Assembly (NCBI GenBank): GCA_936440205.1
Contig: OW387139.1
Location: 35,924,378-35,988,377 of the forward strand
Length of the DNA stretch: 64,000 nt
Direction: 5' to 3'
Source of the DNA: Lepidonotus clava
Lineage: Eukaryota; Annelida; Polychaeta; Phyllodocida; Polynoidae
The translations under genes and the position numbers were made by a program. A model generated the notes under the pieces. It was not told where the DNA came from, ran no database searches, and was given only the letters and a program-made list of their open reading frames with translations. Below, one piece after another: positions 23,022 to 34,334 of the stretch; position 1 is the first letter of the stretch; each line of letters begins with the position of its first letter.

Positions 23022-26000
23022 TCATAGCAACTTCTATATAATCATATATATGTGATTAAGAGATGACTAGCATCTGAACAATATGAATTGAACAAAAACT
23101 TACTATGAATAAAATGATTACATTTATTAGAGGTTGCTTATGTAAATTCCTCCTTCTATGTTAAGGAAAGGGTTGCTATTTTCAAAATACTTTTTCAATT
23201 TACTTCTGACATACTTCTATGCAAGTTTCATACTAATATAATTAACTAATAGAAGGGTTATTCCTGTACTTCACATTTAGGGATCAATGAAGGAAAGTTT
23301 TGCCAACTTCTTCAAGGAGGAAATTATCAATTTAGACTGCAGGAATGCAAGGTAAAATGTGGTTCATGTTATACTGGATGAGTGTACATAATACTTAAAA
23401 ATAGGTACTCAAATTTGGAACTGGGGGAGTTTCAGAACAGTAAAAAAGAATCACTTCTAATTTGAGGGAAATACTATTTGTATAAGGAATATGGCCAAGA
23501 GAAAATTACTTTATTGCAATCTAATTAGTAATGAAGAATAATAATGATAAAATGTGTAATGCTTGTGTGCGACTTTCTATCCATACTTCTAGAAACTTTG
23601 AAAATGTTGTTTGGAATACATTGCAGATGTGGTGGAAAGAAGGCAAGATCAACGGGTCATATGTCCAATCATCCAGACACGCTTGTTATTGAGTTGCAAA
23701 CGTAAATATCAGAACCAACCGATTTTTCACCTAAGTGCCCAATATTTTTAAACATCATTCCTGAAAGCATCTGGACTATCACATCTTATTTAAGGCTAAA
23801 TGAATTACCTAAATTACTGTAGTACTCATTTGAGTACAATTAATTTGGATATCATAAAGTATAAGCCTTCATATCATATCTGTGACAATTGTTATATGTC
23901 AACATATGTGACAGTTTCTGGGATTTCCAGCCTTATGGAAATGCCTATTCATGGCTCTAGAGCCTTTATTTAGCTTAGAAATCATAGAAATAAGAAAAAT
24001 AAGCTATATCCATGCTATAAATGAAATTTTTCATAGTTTTCATTTCTGGTTTTTTTGATTTTGTTGCCATGGTAACTGGAATGTTGATAGAACATCCAAA
24101 CCGGCCGATACTACAGCTATGCAAATGTTGGTTTCCATGGTAACCATGGAACAAAATAAAGTTTTCAAAATTTGAAATTCTGAATCAAGGGACTGCTTGG
24201 CCATATTCAGCAAAAAACAGAAAGAAAATGGCAGTATATTTCCTGAAATCATATTTAGGATTTCAATTTTTGGCATAGATGATAATAAGTTGTATCTTTA
24301 TAAATACCAAAGACTGGTCTATTCTAGCATATTTAGTGGATCAGACCTTTGTGTCTTCAAATTAACATAACTTTTTTCTAATAAGAATATTTACCTATTT
24401 TCTTCAGTATAAGATTCCCCAAGACACCATCTTGATTTAATATTCCAGGTCATAAGACTGCTTTTCGCAGAGCATGTCACATATATATATACTTAATGTT
24501 TCCTAAATATTCCATAATTTTCTGACAGATTTTGAGATTTATGGTATAATTGATGTGGACGCACAACCACCTACTGTTTAGAATTTTTTCCTTCATGTCC
24601 TAAAGGCTCTCTACATTTCCCCCTAACCAGAATCTTTTTTGTCTTTGGATTGATCCAATCAGATAAAATACATAGCTTTGAAAAAAACTGGATCTGAAAA
24701 GCTTTTTTTATGATTGAATAGTTGCCAATGCATATGATGTAACTAAAGTACATTGAGTTATGAAATAGATATACACATCGTCTTCTTATTTCAGGTATGC
24801 CCTGGACAAAACAGGACGCCCGTCTGGCAATTCACTTGGAATAAAGATACAACTTGCAAAGCGACTCAGTATAAACAAGGTACGTGTAATCTATCATCTT
24901 ACATGAGAGTATAATCAAATTGTTCAGGAGTCAACAGTGTTTCTTTATAGTGTGATTCAATTACCAAGGGTGCTATCAACGGTAATTTGCAATCCACAAA
25001 CTGATTATTAATGATGTGTAGACGTGGCATATGTTGGTTCAAGTGTCAGGACCACATCAAATTTACATAGCACAAATTATTTCAAGAAAACCTTGGTATT
25101 CTTTGGTTATACTCTTTTGTATACGAGAGACCTAAAAACAGTGTGTGAGAATAGAAAAAAATGGATATCCATGAAAATGACTTGCCACATTACCCCTGCC
25201 ATTCATCTTCTCTTCTGCCTTTTGAATAAATTATTTTATTTGCAATTTATGTCCCTCTGTAACCAAATGAAGAAAATGGTTTTCTGATACTAAGTTCTTG
25301 TCTGTTTTTTCTCTGACAATCAAGTTGCCTACCAAATCTGACCAAAAGATTACTTCTTATTGAAGGTGCCATATGACGTGGCTAGTGCAGTGTGTGAAAC
25401 CGGGACTTCAGATCAGATCAGGCACTACTACACTCAGGCCAAAATCCATGGAACATGGGTTACGTTAGATGATGACATGGTAAACAGAATTTTCCTGATA
25501 TTTCTGCATGTGGAATAAGCTCCTGGTTTTGGCCGGGTTTTTTACTTCAATTTGCATCAATTGGGAGATAGACACTTGAAATCATAGCATTTAACAAGTA
25601 CAAGGTAATACCCTCACATTCATGTTAAAATGGCATGCTAATATACTTTTAACACAATCACTGATGAGGTTTTTGGTGCCTCAAATCAATATCTATATTT
25701 CTACATCAGAAAAAGTTGACTATGATGGTCGTAATATGGCTTCTGATGACAGGGCTCTATCCATTAAAACTTACATCAACATACTAATATATGAAGTTAA
25801 TACTTTCCTAATGAAATACTAAACAAGTATTTTCAAGTGTAATGTTTGAGTGTTTGAACTGGTGTGGCCTGACTAGGAAATACCCTCTGATTTTACAAAA
25901 TTAAAGGGAGGGGCCAGTGAAATTTCATTTTTTATTGCCTGTTTTCTGTATTAATTTAGGTAGTACCTTAGAGGTATGCAATTTTTATTTTTTGGTGAAT

Positions 26001-29000
26001 GGAATATTTCTGTATAAAATTCAATGTTTTATCCTGAAATGTCCCAAACTCTCCGCACACGGGGAAAATACGTGTCTGTTTCAAATTTCAAAATTCTTAA
26101 GTAAAACCTATAAAAATGTAATTTTTTATCACAACTATCAAATATTTTAGGACTGAGTAAAAGAGAATCCAAGAAAATTCGTGATATTTATTCAATTTTC
26201 CCCATCTACTGCTTCTGATGTCACACATACAAATTGGAATGGTTACTCCTTGGGTCAGTAGGATCTCGATAGAATGAATGTTTATAGACACTGGATCCTC
26301 CCTTTAATAATAATAGGAAAATATATGTCTAATATTCATTACCTAAGGATTGATACCGGAATGACTTACATACCTTGTGCTGGGATGTGTGACGGTCCTT
26401 TAGTAGGGCTAATTCTTGGTACTCCTCCCAGGGACAGATGTGGAGCCTGACCCAGAGGGGTCAGACCCCACAATAAAAAGGTGGGATTTTTAATTAGCCT
26501 GACTTATAGGGATAATCTGGCTTTACAGGTGGTCCAAATATACCGGGACAATATGAGATTGGTGGTTGTCCCCATTTTCCTATGTTAGCCCCAATCTGTC
26601 ACTTTAACATTATATTACACTCTATTGCAGGTCAGTATAACCCTGGAAGAACCTGGGAATATGCCAGCAGTCCTTGTGTTCTACAAAAAAGCAGATGATG
26701 TAGAAGGAAATGATCAGACAGTTGTCCCTGAAAGAAGAGCAAGTTATGCTGAGATAGCTGCAAAGAAACCTTCCCCAACCTCCTCCAAAAGCCAAGGCAC
26801 TACTAAAGTATTCTTAGCTCCAAAAAAGAATGGCATTCCTACTAGTTGTGACACTGTGGATTCTGCCATCATGAGCGAACCAGGAAAAGGAAAGCAGGAA
26901 TCACCAGGAAAGAAATCTTCCCCAAACTCCTCCAAAAGCCAAGGCACTACTAAAGGATTCTTAGCTCCAAAAAAGAATGGCATTTCTCCTAGTTGTGACA
27001 CTGTGGATTCTGCCATCATGAGCGAACCAGGAAAAGGAAAGCAGGAAGGACCAGGAAAGAAATCTTCCCCAACCTCCTCCAAAAGCCAAGGCACTACTAA
27101 AGGATTCTTAGATCTGAAAAAGAATGTCATTTCTCCTAGTTGTGACACTGTGGATTCTGCCATCATGAGCGAACCAGGAAAAGGAAAGCAGGAAGGACCA
27201 GGAAAGAAATCTTCCCCAGACTCCTCCAAAAGCCAAGGCACTACTAAAGGATTCTTAGCTCCAAAAAAGAATGGCATTTCTCCTAGTTGTGACACTGTGG
27301 ATTCTGCCATCATGAGCGAACCAGGAAAAGGAAAGCAGGAAGGACCAGGAAAGAAATCTTCTCCAAACTCCTCCAAAAGCCAAGGCACTACTAAAGGATT
27401 CTTAGATCCGAAAAATAATGTCATTTCTCCTAGTTGTGACGCTGTGGATTCTGCCATCATGAGCGAACCAGGAAAAGGAAAGCAGGAAGGACCAGGAAAG
27501 AAATCTTCCCCAAACTCCTCCAAAAGCCAAGGCACTACTGAAGGATTCTTAACTCCAAAAAAGAATGGCATTTCTCCTAGTTGTGACACTGTGGATTCTG
27601 CCATCATGAGCGAACCAGGAAAAGGAAAGCAGGAAGGACCAGGAAAGAAATCTTCCCCGGACTCCTCCAAAAGCCAAGGCACTACTAAAGGATTCTTAGC
27701 TCCGAAAAAGAATGGCATTTCTACTAGTTGTGACTCTGTGGATTCTGCCATCATGAGCGAACCAGGAAAAGGAAAGCAGGAAGGGCCAGGAAAGAAACCT
27801 TCCCCAACCTCCTCCAAAAGCCAAGGCACTACTAAAGGATTCTTAGCTCCAAAAAAGAATGGCATTCCTACTAGTTGTGACACTGTGGATTCTGCCATCA
27901 TGAGCGAACCAGGAAAAGGAAAGCAGGAATCACCAGGAAAGAAATCTTCCCCAAACTCCTCCAAAAGCCAAGGCACTACTAAAGGATTCTTAGCTCCAAA
28001 AAAGAATGGCATTTCTCCTAGTTGTGACACTGTGGATTCTGCCATCATGAGGGAACCAGGAAAAGGAAAGCAGGAAGGACCAGGAAAGAAATCTTCCCCA
28101 AACTCCTCCAAAAGCCAAGGCACTACTAAAGGATTCTTAGATCCGAAAAAGAATGTCATTTCTCCTAGTTGTGACACTGTGGATTCTGCCATCATGAGCG
28201 AACCAGGAAAAGGAAGGCAGGAAGGACCAGGAAAGAAATCTTCCCCAGACTCCTCCAAAAGCCAAGGCACTACTAAAGTATTCTTAGCTCCGAAAAAGAA
28301 TGGCATTTCTCCTAGTTGTGACACTGTGGATTCTTCCATCATGAGTGAACCAGGAAAAGGAAAGCAGGAAGGACCAGGAAAGAAATCTTCCCCAGACTCC
28401 TCCAAAAGCCAAGGCACTACTAAAGGAATCTTAGCTCCGAAAAAGAATGTCATTTCTTCTAGTTGTGACACTGTGGATTCTGCCATCATGAGCAAACCAG
28501 GAAAAGGAAAGCAGGAAGGACCAGGAAAGAAATCTTCCCCAAACTCCTCCAAAAGCCAAGGCACTACTAAAGGAATCTTAGCTCCAAAAAAGAATGTCAT
28601 TTCTACTAGTTGTGACTCTGTGGATTCTGCCATCATCAGCGAACCAGGAAAAGGAAAGGACTATTGTAACAAGAAACTAGAGGGGCAAACCACTCTGACC
28701 ACACTGATGGATCCTAATTCAAAAGCCAACTTTAATACTGGCAAAGAAATAGGTAACAGTCAAATCACGCCTGACTCATTGGTAACAGGGATTTCCAATG
28801 TTATGAAATATTCAGCTTTCAGCAAAGAGATTTCTGCCATTGAAGCAACTCAGGAGTGTGAAGTACAAAATGATATTCATCAGGAGAAGGGTACATGTAA
28901 ATCTGAAGAAAACGAACTTTCTCATCACAACCCACATATTCCTAGAGTGATAGACATTGAGACTAATAACACCTCATTTGCCATAGAAGAATTACATAAC

Positions 29001-32000
29001 ACTCAGGGAACTCATGCTTCTACGGACAGCTGTACTTCGAAGGCTATGCAATTGGAGACCTCCTGTGAAGTTGCATGTGAGGGTGAGACGAACGAGGTAA
29101 CCACCAGTGAAAAAATTAGTGATACATCCATGAGAAGACAAGACAGCGAAACCACTCCTACATCTGCTGCAATAGATATGTCCAAAGTAAAGGGAAATTA
29201 CTTTTGTAAAAACAACTCACATGCTGAGGATAATAAAAATAGTGCAGTTCCCATTTCTGAGACTGCCAATACGTCTCTCAAGAAGGAAAAGTCCATTCGA
29301 AAGAATGAAGAAAAGAAAATTCAGGTGATTCCTATGGCAAAGGCCACAGGACAGACAAAGAAACCTCCCGCTAACTGTATGTCAACAAAAGGTATAGAAT
29401 GCAATAGTCAAGCTGTCCCTGCTTCTGGGAATGTACACATTCCTGTAACTAATGGAAAGAAGATTCACAGTGAAAATGGAAAATGCAGTGCAAAGGTAAC
29501 ACACATTACACATCCCTCTATAGTAACTTCAATTGAGGATGAAACTTCTATTATAGAGGAATGCATTGAGAAAAACAAATGTATTTTGTGTCCCACCTCA
29601 ACCAAGTTGTATAAACCGAAAATAATGAAACATATGGATGCTGTTCATCTGGGCCACTATGTCACCTATAAAGGAAAAAAGAGCATTGCTTGTAAGCTAA
29701 AGTGCATTCATGACAATGATGCTGTTCATTACCACTGTTCCCACTGCATGAAGACATACAGGAAAAAGTATTTACTGGAAATACACTTGCAGTCCATCAA
29801 CGTTCACCAGACAAAGACTGTGGACAGAGATGCCATTTTCCCTACTTTTGTAGGATTTCCTACTTTTTGGTGATTTTGAATTGCACTACCGATTTTTCCT
29901 ACATCACTTTAATATCTGTTTTAGAGTACTTATGTGTTAAATTCAAGCTAATCAAACACAAATCTAATGTCAGCTCTCTATTCCTAAAGGTTATTTCCCT
30001 CCTAGTTGCTTCTAGAAAAATAAGTAGGAATAGTGTTTCCTACTTTTTCATCAGTCGGAAGTGGCATCTCTGTGTGGATAAACTGTCATCCCTTTCGACC
30101 CGACATTTTAAAGAGTGTGAAGTGTGCCTCAAACAAGTCCAAAAAAAACATTTCAAGGAACACATGGCAACACATCACGGAAAACAAAATGTTAAGAATG
30201 GAAGGAATCTACATGCTGGAGTTCTTATTGACCGCCAGACAGGACTTTGTCATTTCAAAATCTAGAAAAGGGAACCAATATCCGATTCATGTACAGTGTA
30301 AGATTTCCGATTTGAGACAAATTCTGGATTGTGAGGATGCTTCTTGCAGAGATAGTTATGGTCTGGCTAGTAGAAGTAGTGATGCAACCTACAGTTGCCC
30401 ACATGTTCTGTCAGCACATTCTATTACAAAAGAGGTAGAAAAGAAAATTCTGCATGAAGTATATGTATATCAGCTTGTGGAACAGAAACGTATCAGTTTG
30501 AGTAGGTGCAAGCAGCTTATAACTACAAATAAACAGGCTATGGCAAATCATCAGCCAGCTGTAGCAGAATACTTTCCTAATGGGGAAAATGCACGAACAA
30601 TTTACCTTTCTGTGTATACTGGAGAAAAGGAGAGTTATTCTAGATTAAAAAGAACAATCATATCAGTGGATAGTGAAAAGGATCACTGGACTTGTGGTTG
30701 CGAAAAACATAAAGATGATAAAGGATGTAACCATAAGGCTTTGGCCAAGTGGTTCCTATTAGAGTATTATCCTCAAAGACTGAAAGGTGCAAAGGTGGGA
30801 GAAAGTACAGCAGAAATCAAGCAATATCCAGAGAGCCAATCATCACAAAGAAGTACTCTTAGGAATATCTCAGCAGACAAATTGGAAAATATTGTGGAGT
30901 ATTTACATAAAAACAAAAGAATACCTTTCAATATTGATGCAAAACTGCTAGAAAAGGATATTTTCTCTATAACCGACATTATTCCCTCAGAAGATAGATG
31001 CACATGCGGAGAAATGCTGGATTCTAATAGCTTGAGATTAGTTACAAATGAAGGAATTTTGATTTGCATCAAATTTATTAAGAAAGAAATATGTGTATAC
31101 CATAAACATTGTGGCTCCTGTGGAAACATTGTACGCCAGCAGGACTATGATGCAAACTATGTAAATTATAATGATCATATATTCCTGTCAGTCTTTCTTT
31201 GTTTATGGATGCGACAGTCTATTCAAAACTGTACTGCCCCTTCAAGGGTAATTGATACAATCAGTGAGATACATGGACAAACATTACCTACAAGTGCTAT
31301 AAGATCTGGGTACATGTTATTTGAAACACTTACAAATTATGAAACTGAAGAAACAACGTTGAACTGCCTGCAGTGTGGTTTTCATCCGGTATGCCAAGTA
31401 TTTGATGGGAACCACAAAATTTGTTTCCGCCTTAATGAGGATGAGTTACAATCAAATACAGGAAATGAATTAATTAATGGAAAGGAAAAAGTCAATGATG
31501 GTACTGCAGAGAAGGATATTCGAGAGAAGCATGATAAGCTGGATGAGGAAATTATCATAGACACAGAAAACCAGGATACTGATGTTCCTATTGTCACAGG
31601 TAAAGTCAATAATAAAACTGTTCACGAGGATAATCCAGAAAAAGAAGATGGTGACAATGGCCATAAGAAAAACAAAGAAGAAGCATGTCCTGAGGAGCAA
31701 AGTTGCGTGAATGAGAAAAATGTGGAAAATGAAGTAGACACAGAACGCTTTTGGAATAACATAGAAAAAAGTATCCTTTACAGGGCTGTTTCAAATACTC
31801 CATTTTCAAAAGAAAATCCATATTATATCAAACAGTCGTACAGAACGTTTGCACCATGGATTTCACCTCAGTCCAGGAAGGGTGAGTAACATTTAGATAT
31901 ATATATCCTTTTATAATAAAATTTATGTAGGAGAGAACATGTAGGTTAAGCCAAGTAGTTTGACTTTCAATTTGACAAAATTAATCCTTTCTGGATGCCA

Positions 32001-33113
32001 CCCAAACTAATGATGTGTGTGGAAAGGAAATAAAACATTGATCACGTGGTGTTCCATTTTAGGGGGCAAAGAGGAACACCTCTAACATTGATTATAATCA
32101 GAGGGACATGGGTCATTTTTCTGAAGCATCGTCAAAGATGGCTGATATTGGAACACTATTCTTTTGAAGAAATAAGTCCTTTTAGATAAACAGAAGTCAC
32201 ACCTAGAAGCCGTTACATTCAAATTTTAAAATTACATAATCGATTTTAATGGCATTTTCACACATTCTTTAGCAAATATTATTTAAATTGTTATTCCCAC
32301 CACTCAAAACGGAAAAGGGGTAACTCATATGTTATTCTTAATTTTCTTACCTTTGACTTTGTTTGTGACGTGACGAAAAGAAACATGCATTTTGCAAGCA
32401 TGTGGCATGGTGATTACTTGGATGGTGAGGATCACAACTGTACCATAATTAATAGTCACTGGCCCCTCCCTTTAATGACTTCATTTTCAGGAAGTGACTG
32501 GTAATGACAAATTTTGTTGATCAATACTTTTGACAAAATTGTGTTTATTGCAGGACAATTTGCCGTAAACACAGAAGAACAAAAGCTAACTAGACAGTGG
32601 CAGCATGGTGGGGATTCCAAGTTTATACCATCAGAAGACCTCACAGAAGACCTAATAACATTTTTGAAAACAGTTGGAACTAAAGAGGATGCTATCGATT
32701 TAGCGAAGACCTGCAACATTAATACAAGTGGATTGTCAATGGAATATATCATTGCACTGCTCGAGAAACATGTGCGAGAGGGGAAAGAGTGTAATAAACT
32801 ATTTGAAAGAATTACTAAAAAGTCCAGAGGTATTATGATCGGAATGTGTACACATGGTATTGTTCACTGTGTGAAATACATGCTTACTTATGAGAGTCCT
32901 CGTGATGTTTTAGATTTACAGCTGTCTCTGAAGTACCCCCCAAATATAACTATCATTGATATTCCACGAAAATTTGTTGATCATAGCAAAACCCAAACTC
33001 AATTGTTTGTTGCTAATAACGGCATGCCTTGTGACAATACAGAAGCAAACATTTTGGCTGCTGAAAATGGGACACTAAACATAGATTTAAACCTCTTTAA
33101 GGAGAGCCTATAG
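17884..33113 (+). CDS. USP-like deubiquitinase fused to repeats, SWIM and KDZ-type Cys cluster (HMGXB3-like)
   Basis: Exons: 17884-17991, 19661-19751, 22017-22101, 22803-22873, 23281-23351, 23627-23701, 24795-24879, 25366-25479, 26631-~29849, ~30055-31881, 32554-33113. Exons 4-8 read as the later half of a USP protease: a zinc-binding C-x2-C (VCTLCNTEG) and CRNARCGGK pair, then RHYYTQAKIHGTWVTLDDDM, matching the catalytic His box (G-H-Y...W...D-D). Next come 13 repeats, C2H2 fingers (CILC...H, YHCSHC...H, CEVC...H), a SWIM finger (CGCEKHKDDKGCNH), a cysteine cluster (CTCGEM, HCGSCGN, CLQCGFHPVC) and a C-terminal block (GMCTHGIVHCVKYML, ESPRDVLDL). From memory, this order resembles HMGXB3-type proteins tied to KDZ transposases. 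The Cys-box exon is not found. Three breaks are seen: exon 3 to 4 is one base out of phase, 29850-30054 interrupts the frame, and the frame shifts near 30240. It may be a decaying copy. Confidence 0.7.
18472..19185. mobile_element. TTAA-flanked foldback element (GGATTGACACTGG ends)
   Basis: The ends read TTAAGGATTGACACTGGGTG and, at the right, CCAGTGTCAATCCTTAA, an inverted pair with TTAA on both sides. The inside is a long imperfect hairpin: AGGGAAGGGTGTCTCAGATT faces AATTTGAGACACCCTTCTTT across a T/A-rich loop. It lies in the first intron of the USP-like gene. TTAA targets are typical of piggyBac-type transposition, though the ends do not start with the usual CCC. Confidence 0.7.
19832..21640 (-). 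mobile_element. LINE-D fragment, antisense, split by a foldback element
   Basis: A T-run at 19832-19844 marks the poly(A) end of a minus-strand LINE. The 3' UTR-like part runs to about 20175. After a DNA-element insertion it resumes at 20913; from 21625 to 21029 the minus strand encodes reverse-transcriptase C-terminal sequence: SVNIGKTKSLVFG, REYKYLGIILHSKLTF and KLQKLQNRALKIC. The frame changes near 21050, after which KTASYWNKLDAEIRN continues. It is an old, broken piece in the second intron of the USP-like gene. Confidence 0.75.
20176..20912. mobile_element. TTAA-flanked foldback element (GGATAGAGTAGGG ends)
   Basis: The ends read TTAAGGATAGAGTAGGGAGA and, at the right, CCCTACTCTAACCTTAA. 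The inside is an imperfect hairpin: ATTCCTCTTGAGGGAAGTGT faces CGCTTCCCTCAAGAGGAATG. The hairpin words (GGGAAG-GTGTCTCAGA, GATTTAGGGCC) also occur in the element at 18472-19185, so the two are relatives with different outer ends. It is inserted in LINE-D. Confidence 0.72.
21816..21897. repeat. Three-arm hairpin repeat
   Basis: GTATCTCTCAGGCATCA (21816-21832) is followed by two complementary arms, TGATGCCTCAGAGATAC (21848-21864) and TGATGCCTGAGAGATAC (21881-21897), each preceded by TCTAGGCCTGG. The first arm can pair with either. AAAGGGTTAA lies just downstream. No function is known. Confidence 0.7.
22138..22440. mobile_element. MITE with GCTTGACAAATCG inverted ends
   Basis: The left end AGCTTGACAAATCG and right end CGATTTGTCAAGCCCTGG are inverted. 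Inside, GTGGTTGTCCGTCGGGCAAC and GTGGTTGCCCGTCAGGCAAC repeat near each end. It is a relative of the element at 3231-3530. It lies in intron 3 of the USP-like gene, exactly the intron whose flanking exons do not match in phase. Confidence 0.65.
22988..23019. repeat. (TA)n microsatellite
   Basis: About 16 TA units in an intron of the USP-like gene. A shorter TA run lies near 22603-22618. Confidence 0.9.
25902..26306. mobile_element. MITE with TTAAAGGGAGG inverted ends
   Basis: The left end reads TTAAAGGGAGGGGCCAGTG and the right end CACTGGATCCTCCCTTTAA. The inside is AT-rich with no frame. A matching right end, CACTGGCCCCTCCCTTTAAT, lies at 32458-32477 in a later intron of the same gene, but its left end was not found. 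Confidence 0.65.
26766..28677 (+). repeat. Thirteen in-frame 147-bp coding repeats
   Basis: Each unit encodes 49 residues with the plan K(S/P)SP(N/D/T)SSKSQGTT, then FLAPKKN, SCDTVDSAIMSEPGKG and PGK. It is rich in Lys, Ser, Gly and Pro and likely disordered. Units 8, 9, 10 and 11 repeat the special marks of units 1, 2, 3 and 4 (PTS with ESPGK; plain; FLD-KKNV; D with FLAP), so a multi-unit block was duplicated. Units are almost identical in DNA, implying ongoing unequal exchange or conversion. The frame is kept through all 13. Confidence 0.93.
29850..30054 (+). other. Frame-breaking AT-rich segment between zinc fingers
   Basis: Coding sense is clear up to the second C2H2 finger (near 29800) and again from about 30055 (KWHLCVDKLSSL, then the third finger CEVCLKQVQKKHFKEH). 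The ~205 bases between contain a stop and are AT-rich. GTAGGA at 29850 and TCATCAG at 30048-30054 could be splice sites, but the phases do not match. TTTCCTACTTTTT-like words occur at both ends, so a small insertion is an alternative. Confidence 0.5.
31882..32553 (+). other. Last intron of the USP-like gene, with a MITE end
   Basis: The donor GTGAGT at 31882 and acceptor TTTATTGCAG ending at 32553 join in phase (one plus two bases, giving Gly). A CACTGGCCCCTCCCTTTAAT end at 32458-32477 matches the MITE at 25902-26306. Nothing else was recognised. Confidence 0.7.
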
Positions 33114-33788
33114 GCCGGTCAGTGGCACCATAGAGCCTATAGGCCGGTCAGTGGCACCATAGAGCCTATAGGCCGGTCAGTGGCACCATAGAGCCTATAG
33201 GCCGGTCAGTGGCACCATAGAGCCTATAGGCCGGTCAGTGGCACCATAGAGCCTATAGGCCGGTCAGTGGCACCATAGAGCCTATAGGCCGGTCAGTGGC
33301 ACCATAGAGCCTATAGGCCGGTCAGTGGCACCATAGAGCCTATAGGCCGGTCAGTGGCACCATAGAGCCTATAGGCCGGTCAGTGGCACCATAGAGCCTA
33401 TAGGCCGGTCAGTGGCACCATAGAGCCTATAGGGTGGTCAGTGGCACCATAGAGCCTATAGGGCGGTCAGTGGCACCATAGAGCCTATAGGCCGGTCAGT
33501 GGCACCATAGAGCCTATAGGCCGGTCAGTGGCACCATAGAGCCTATAGGCCGGTCAGTGGCACCATAGAGCCTATAGGCCGGTCAGTGGCACCATAGAGC
33601 CTATAGGCCGGTCAGTGGCACCATAGAGCCTATAGGCCGGTCAGTGGCACCATAGAGCCTATAGGGCGGTCAGTGGCACCATAGAGCCTATAGGCGGGTC
33701 AGTGGCACCATAGAGCCTATAGGGCGGTCAGTGGCACCATAGAGCCTATAGGCCGGTTAGTGGCACCATAGAGCCTATAGGGCGATAG
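33104..33788. repeat. Clean 29-bp minisatellite, about 23 copies
   Basis: The unit is GGCCGGTCAGTGGCACCA plus TAGAGCCTATA. Copies are almost identical; variants are GGGCGGTCAG, GGGTGGTCAG and GGCCGGTTAG, mostly in the last third. The first unit supplies the final codons and TAG stop of the upstream gene. The core equals that of the degenerate array at 15440-17700. Confidence 0.97.
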
Positions 33789-33865
33789 TAGTTTCCTATG
33801 CTTAGCAAACTTAGTGTTCAGAGGGACACATGCACTACAGCGGCCCGCTGTTTTCCTTGGTCGTA

Positions 33866-33965
33866 TCCTGCCCCTGAGAAGGGCAGGATTCGAACCCCCA
33901 CAGTCCCGACGTCACTATCACCAGACTGGCACTCTTGCCAACTGAGCTATCAGGGCTGGCCTAGA
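33866..33965 (-). mobile_element. tRNA-like SINE head
   Basis: On the minus strand an A-box-like TAGCTCAGTTGGCAAGAGTG is followed about 45 bases later by a B-box-like GGTTCGAATCC. The acceptor-like GCCCTGA and TCAGGGG ends can pair. The anticodon arm does not fold well and the middle is too long, so this is more likely a tRNA-derived SINE head than a working tRNA gene. Confidence 0.5.
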
Positions 33966-34334
33966 AGTAGTAGGATAGAAGTAGGTTTTGCTTGTCACGT
34001 TCTGACAGCAGCGCCCCCATCGGGGACACTGGTGAGCAGCTGGTCTGTGAGCCAATGAGCTTGCAGAGTTGGTGGGTGAGTGACCTAGTTCCTGTCCCTG
34101 GGATTTGAGAGCATGACACAGTTTTAAATAGAAAAGGATGTCAAGGGATTAAAAACGTAAAAAGAAACGTATTTAAAGGAGAAGTAAGAACCCCCCTTTT
34201 TCTTTTTCTTTTCTTTTCTTTTCTTTTTTAGGGATGGTTACCTTAAATTCGTCAGGGAAAGGGGTAATGATGTGGGTCAAGAAGGTAATAAAACTAGAAA
34301 GTGGCGCCACTTTTTGTTACACTGAAAAGGGGAT

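Noticed and set aside
26744-28636. A 630-codon open frame on the minus strand
   Set aside because: It lies exactly opposite the 13 coding repeats; a stop-free antisense unit is copied 13 times. The sense frame is spliced to USP exons and has the better claim.
26766-28677. 147-bp unit equal to the DNA length on a nucleosome core
   Set aside because: The unit is coding and fixed by frame (49 codons); the match is probably chance.
33104-33788. Regular 29-bp repeats suggesting a CRISPR array
   Set aside because: There are no unique spacers; units abut directly, and the setting is a spliced animal genome.
33866-33965. A working tRNA gene on the minus strand
   Set aside because: A and B boxes are present, but the anticodon arm does not fold and the middle is too long.
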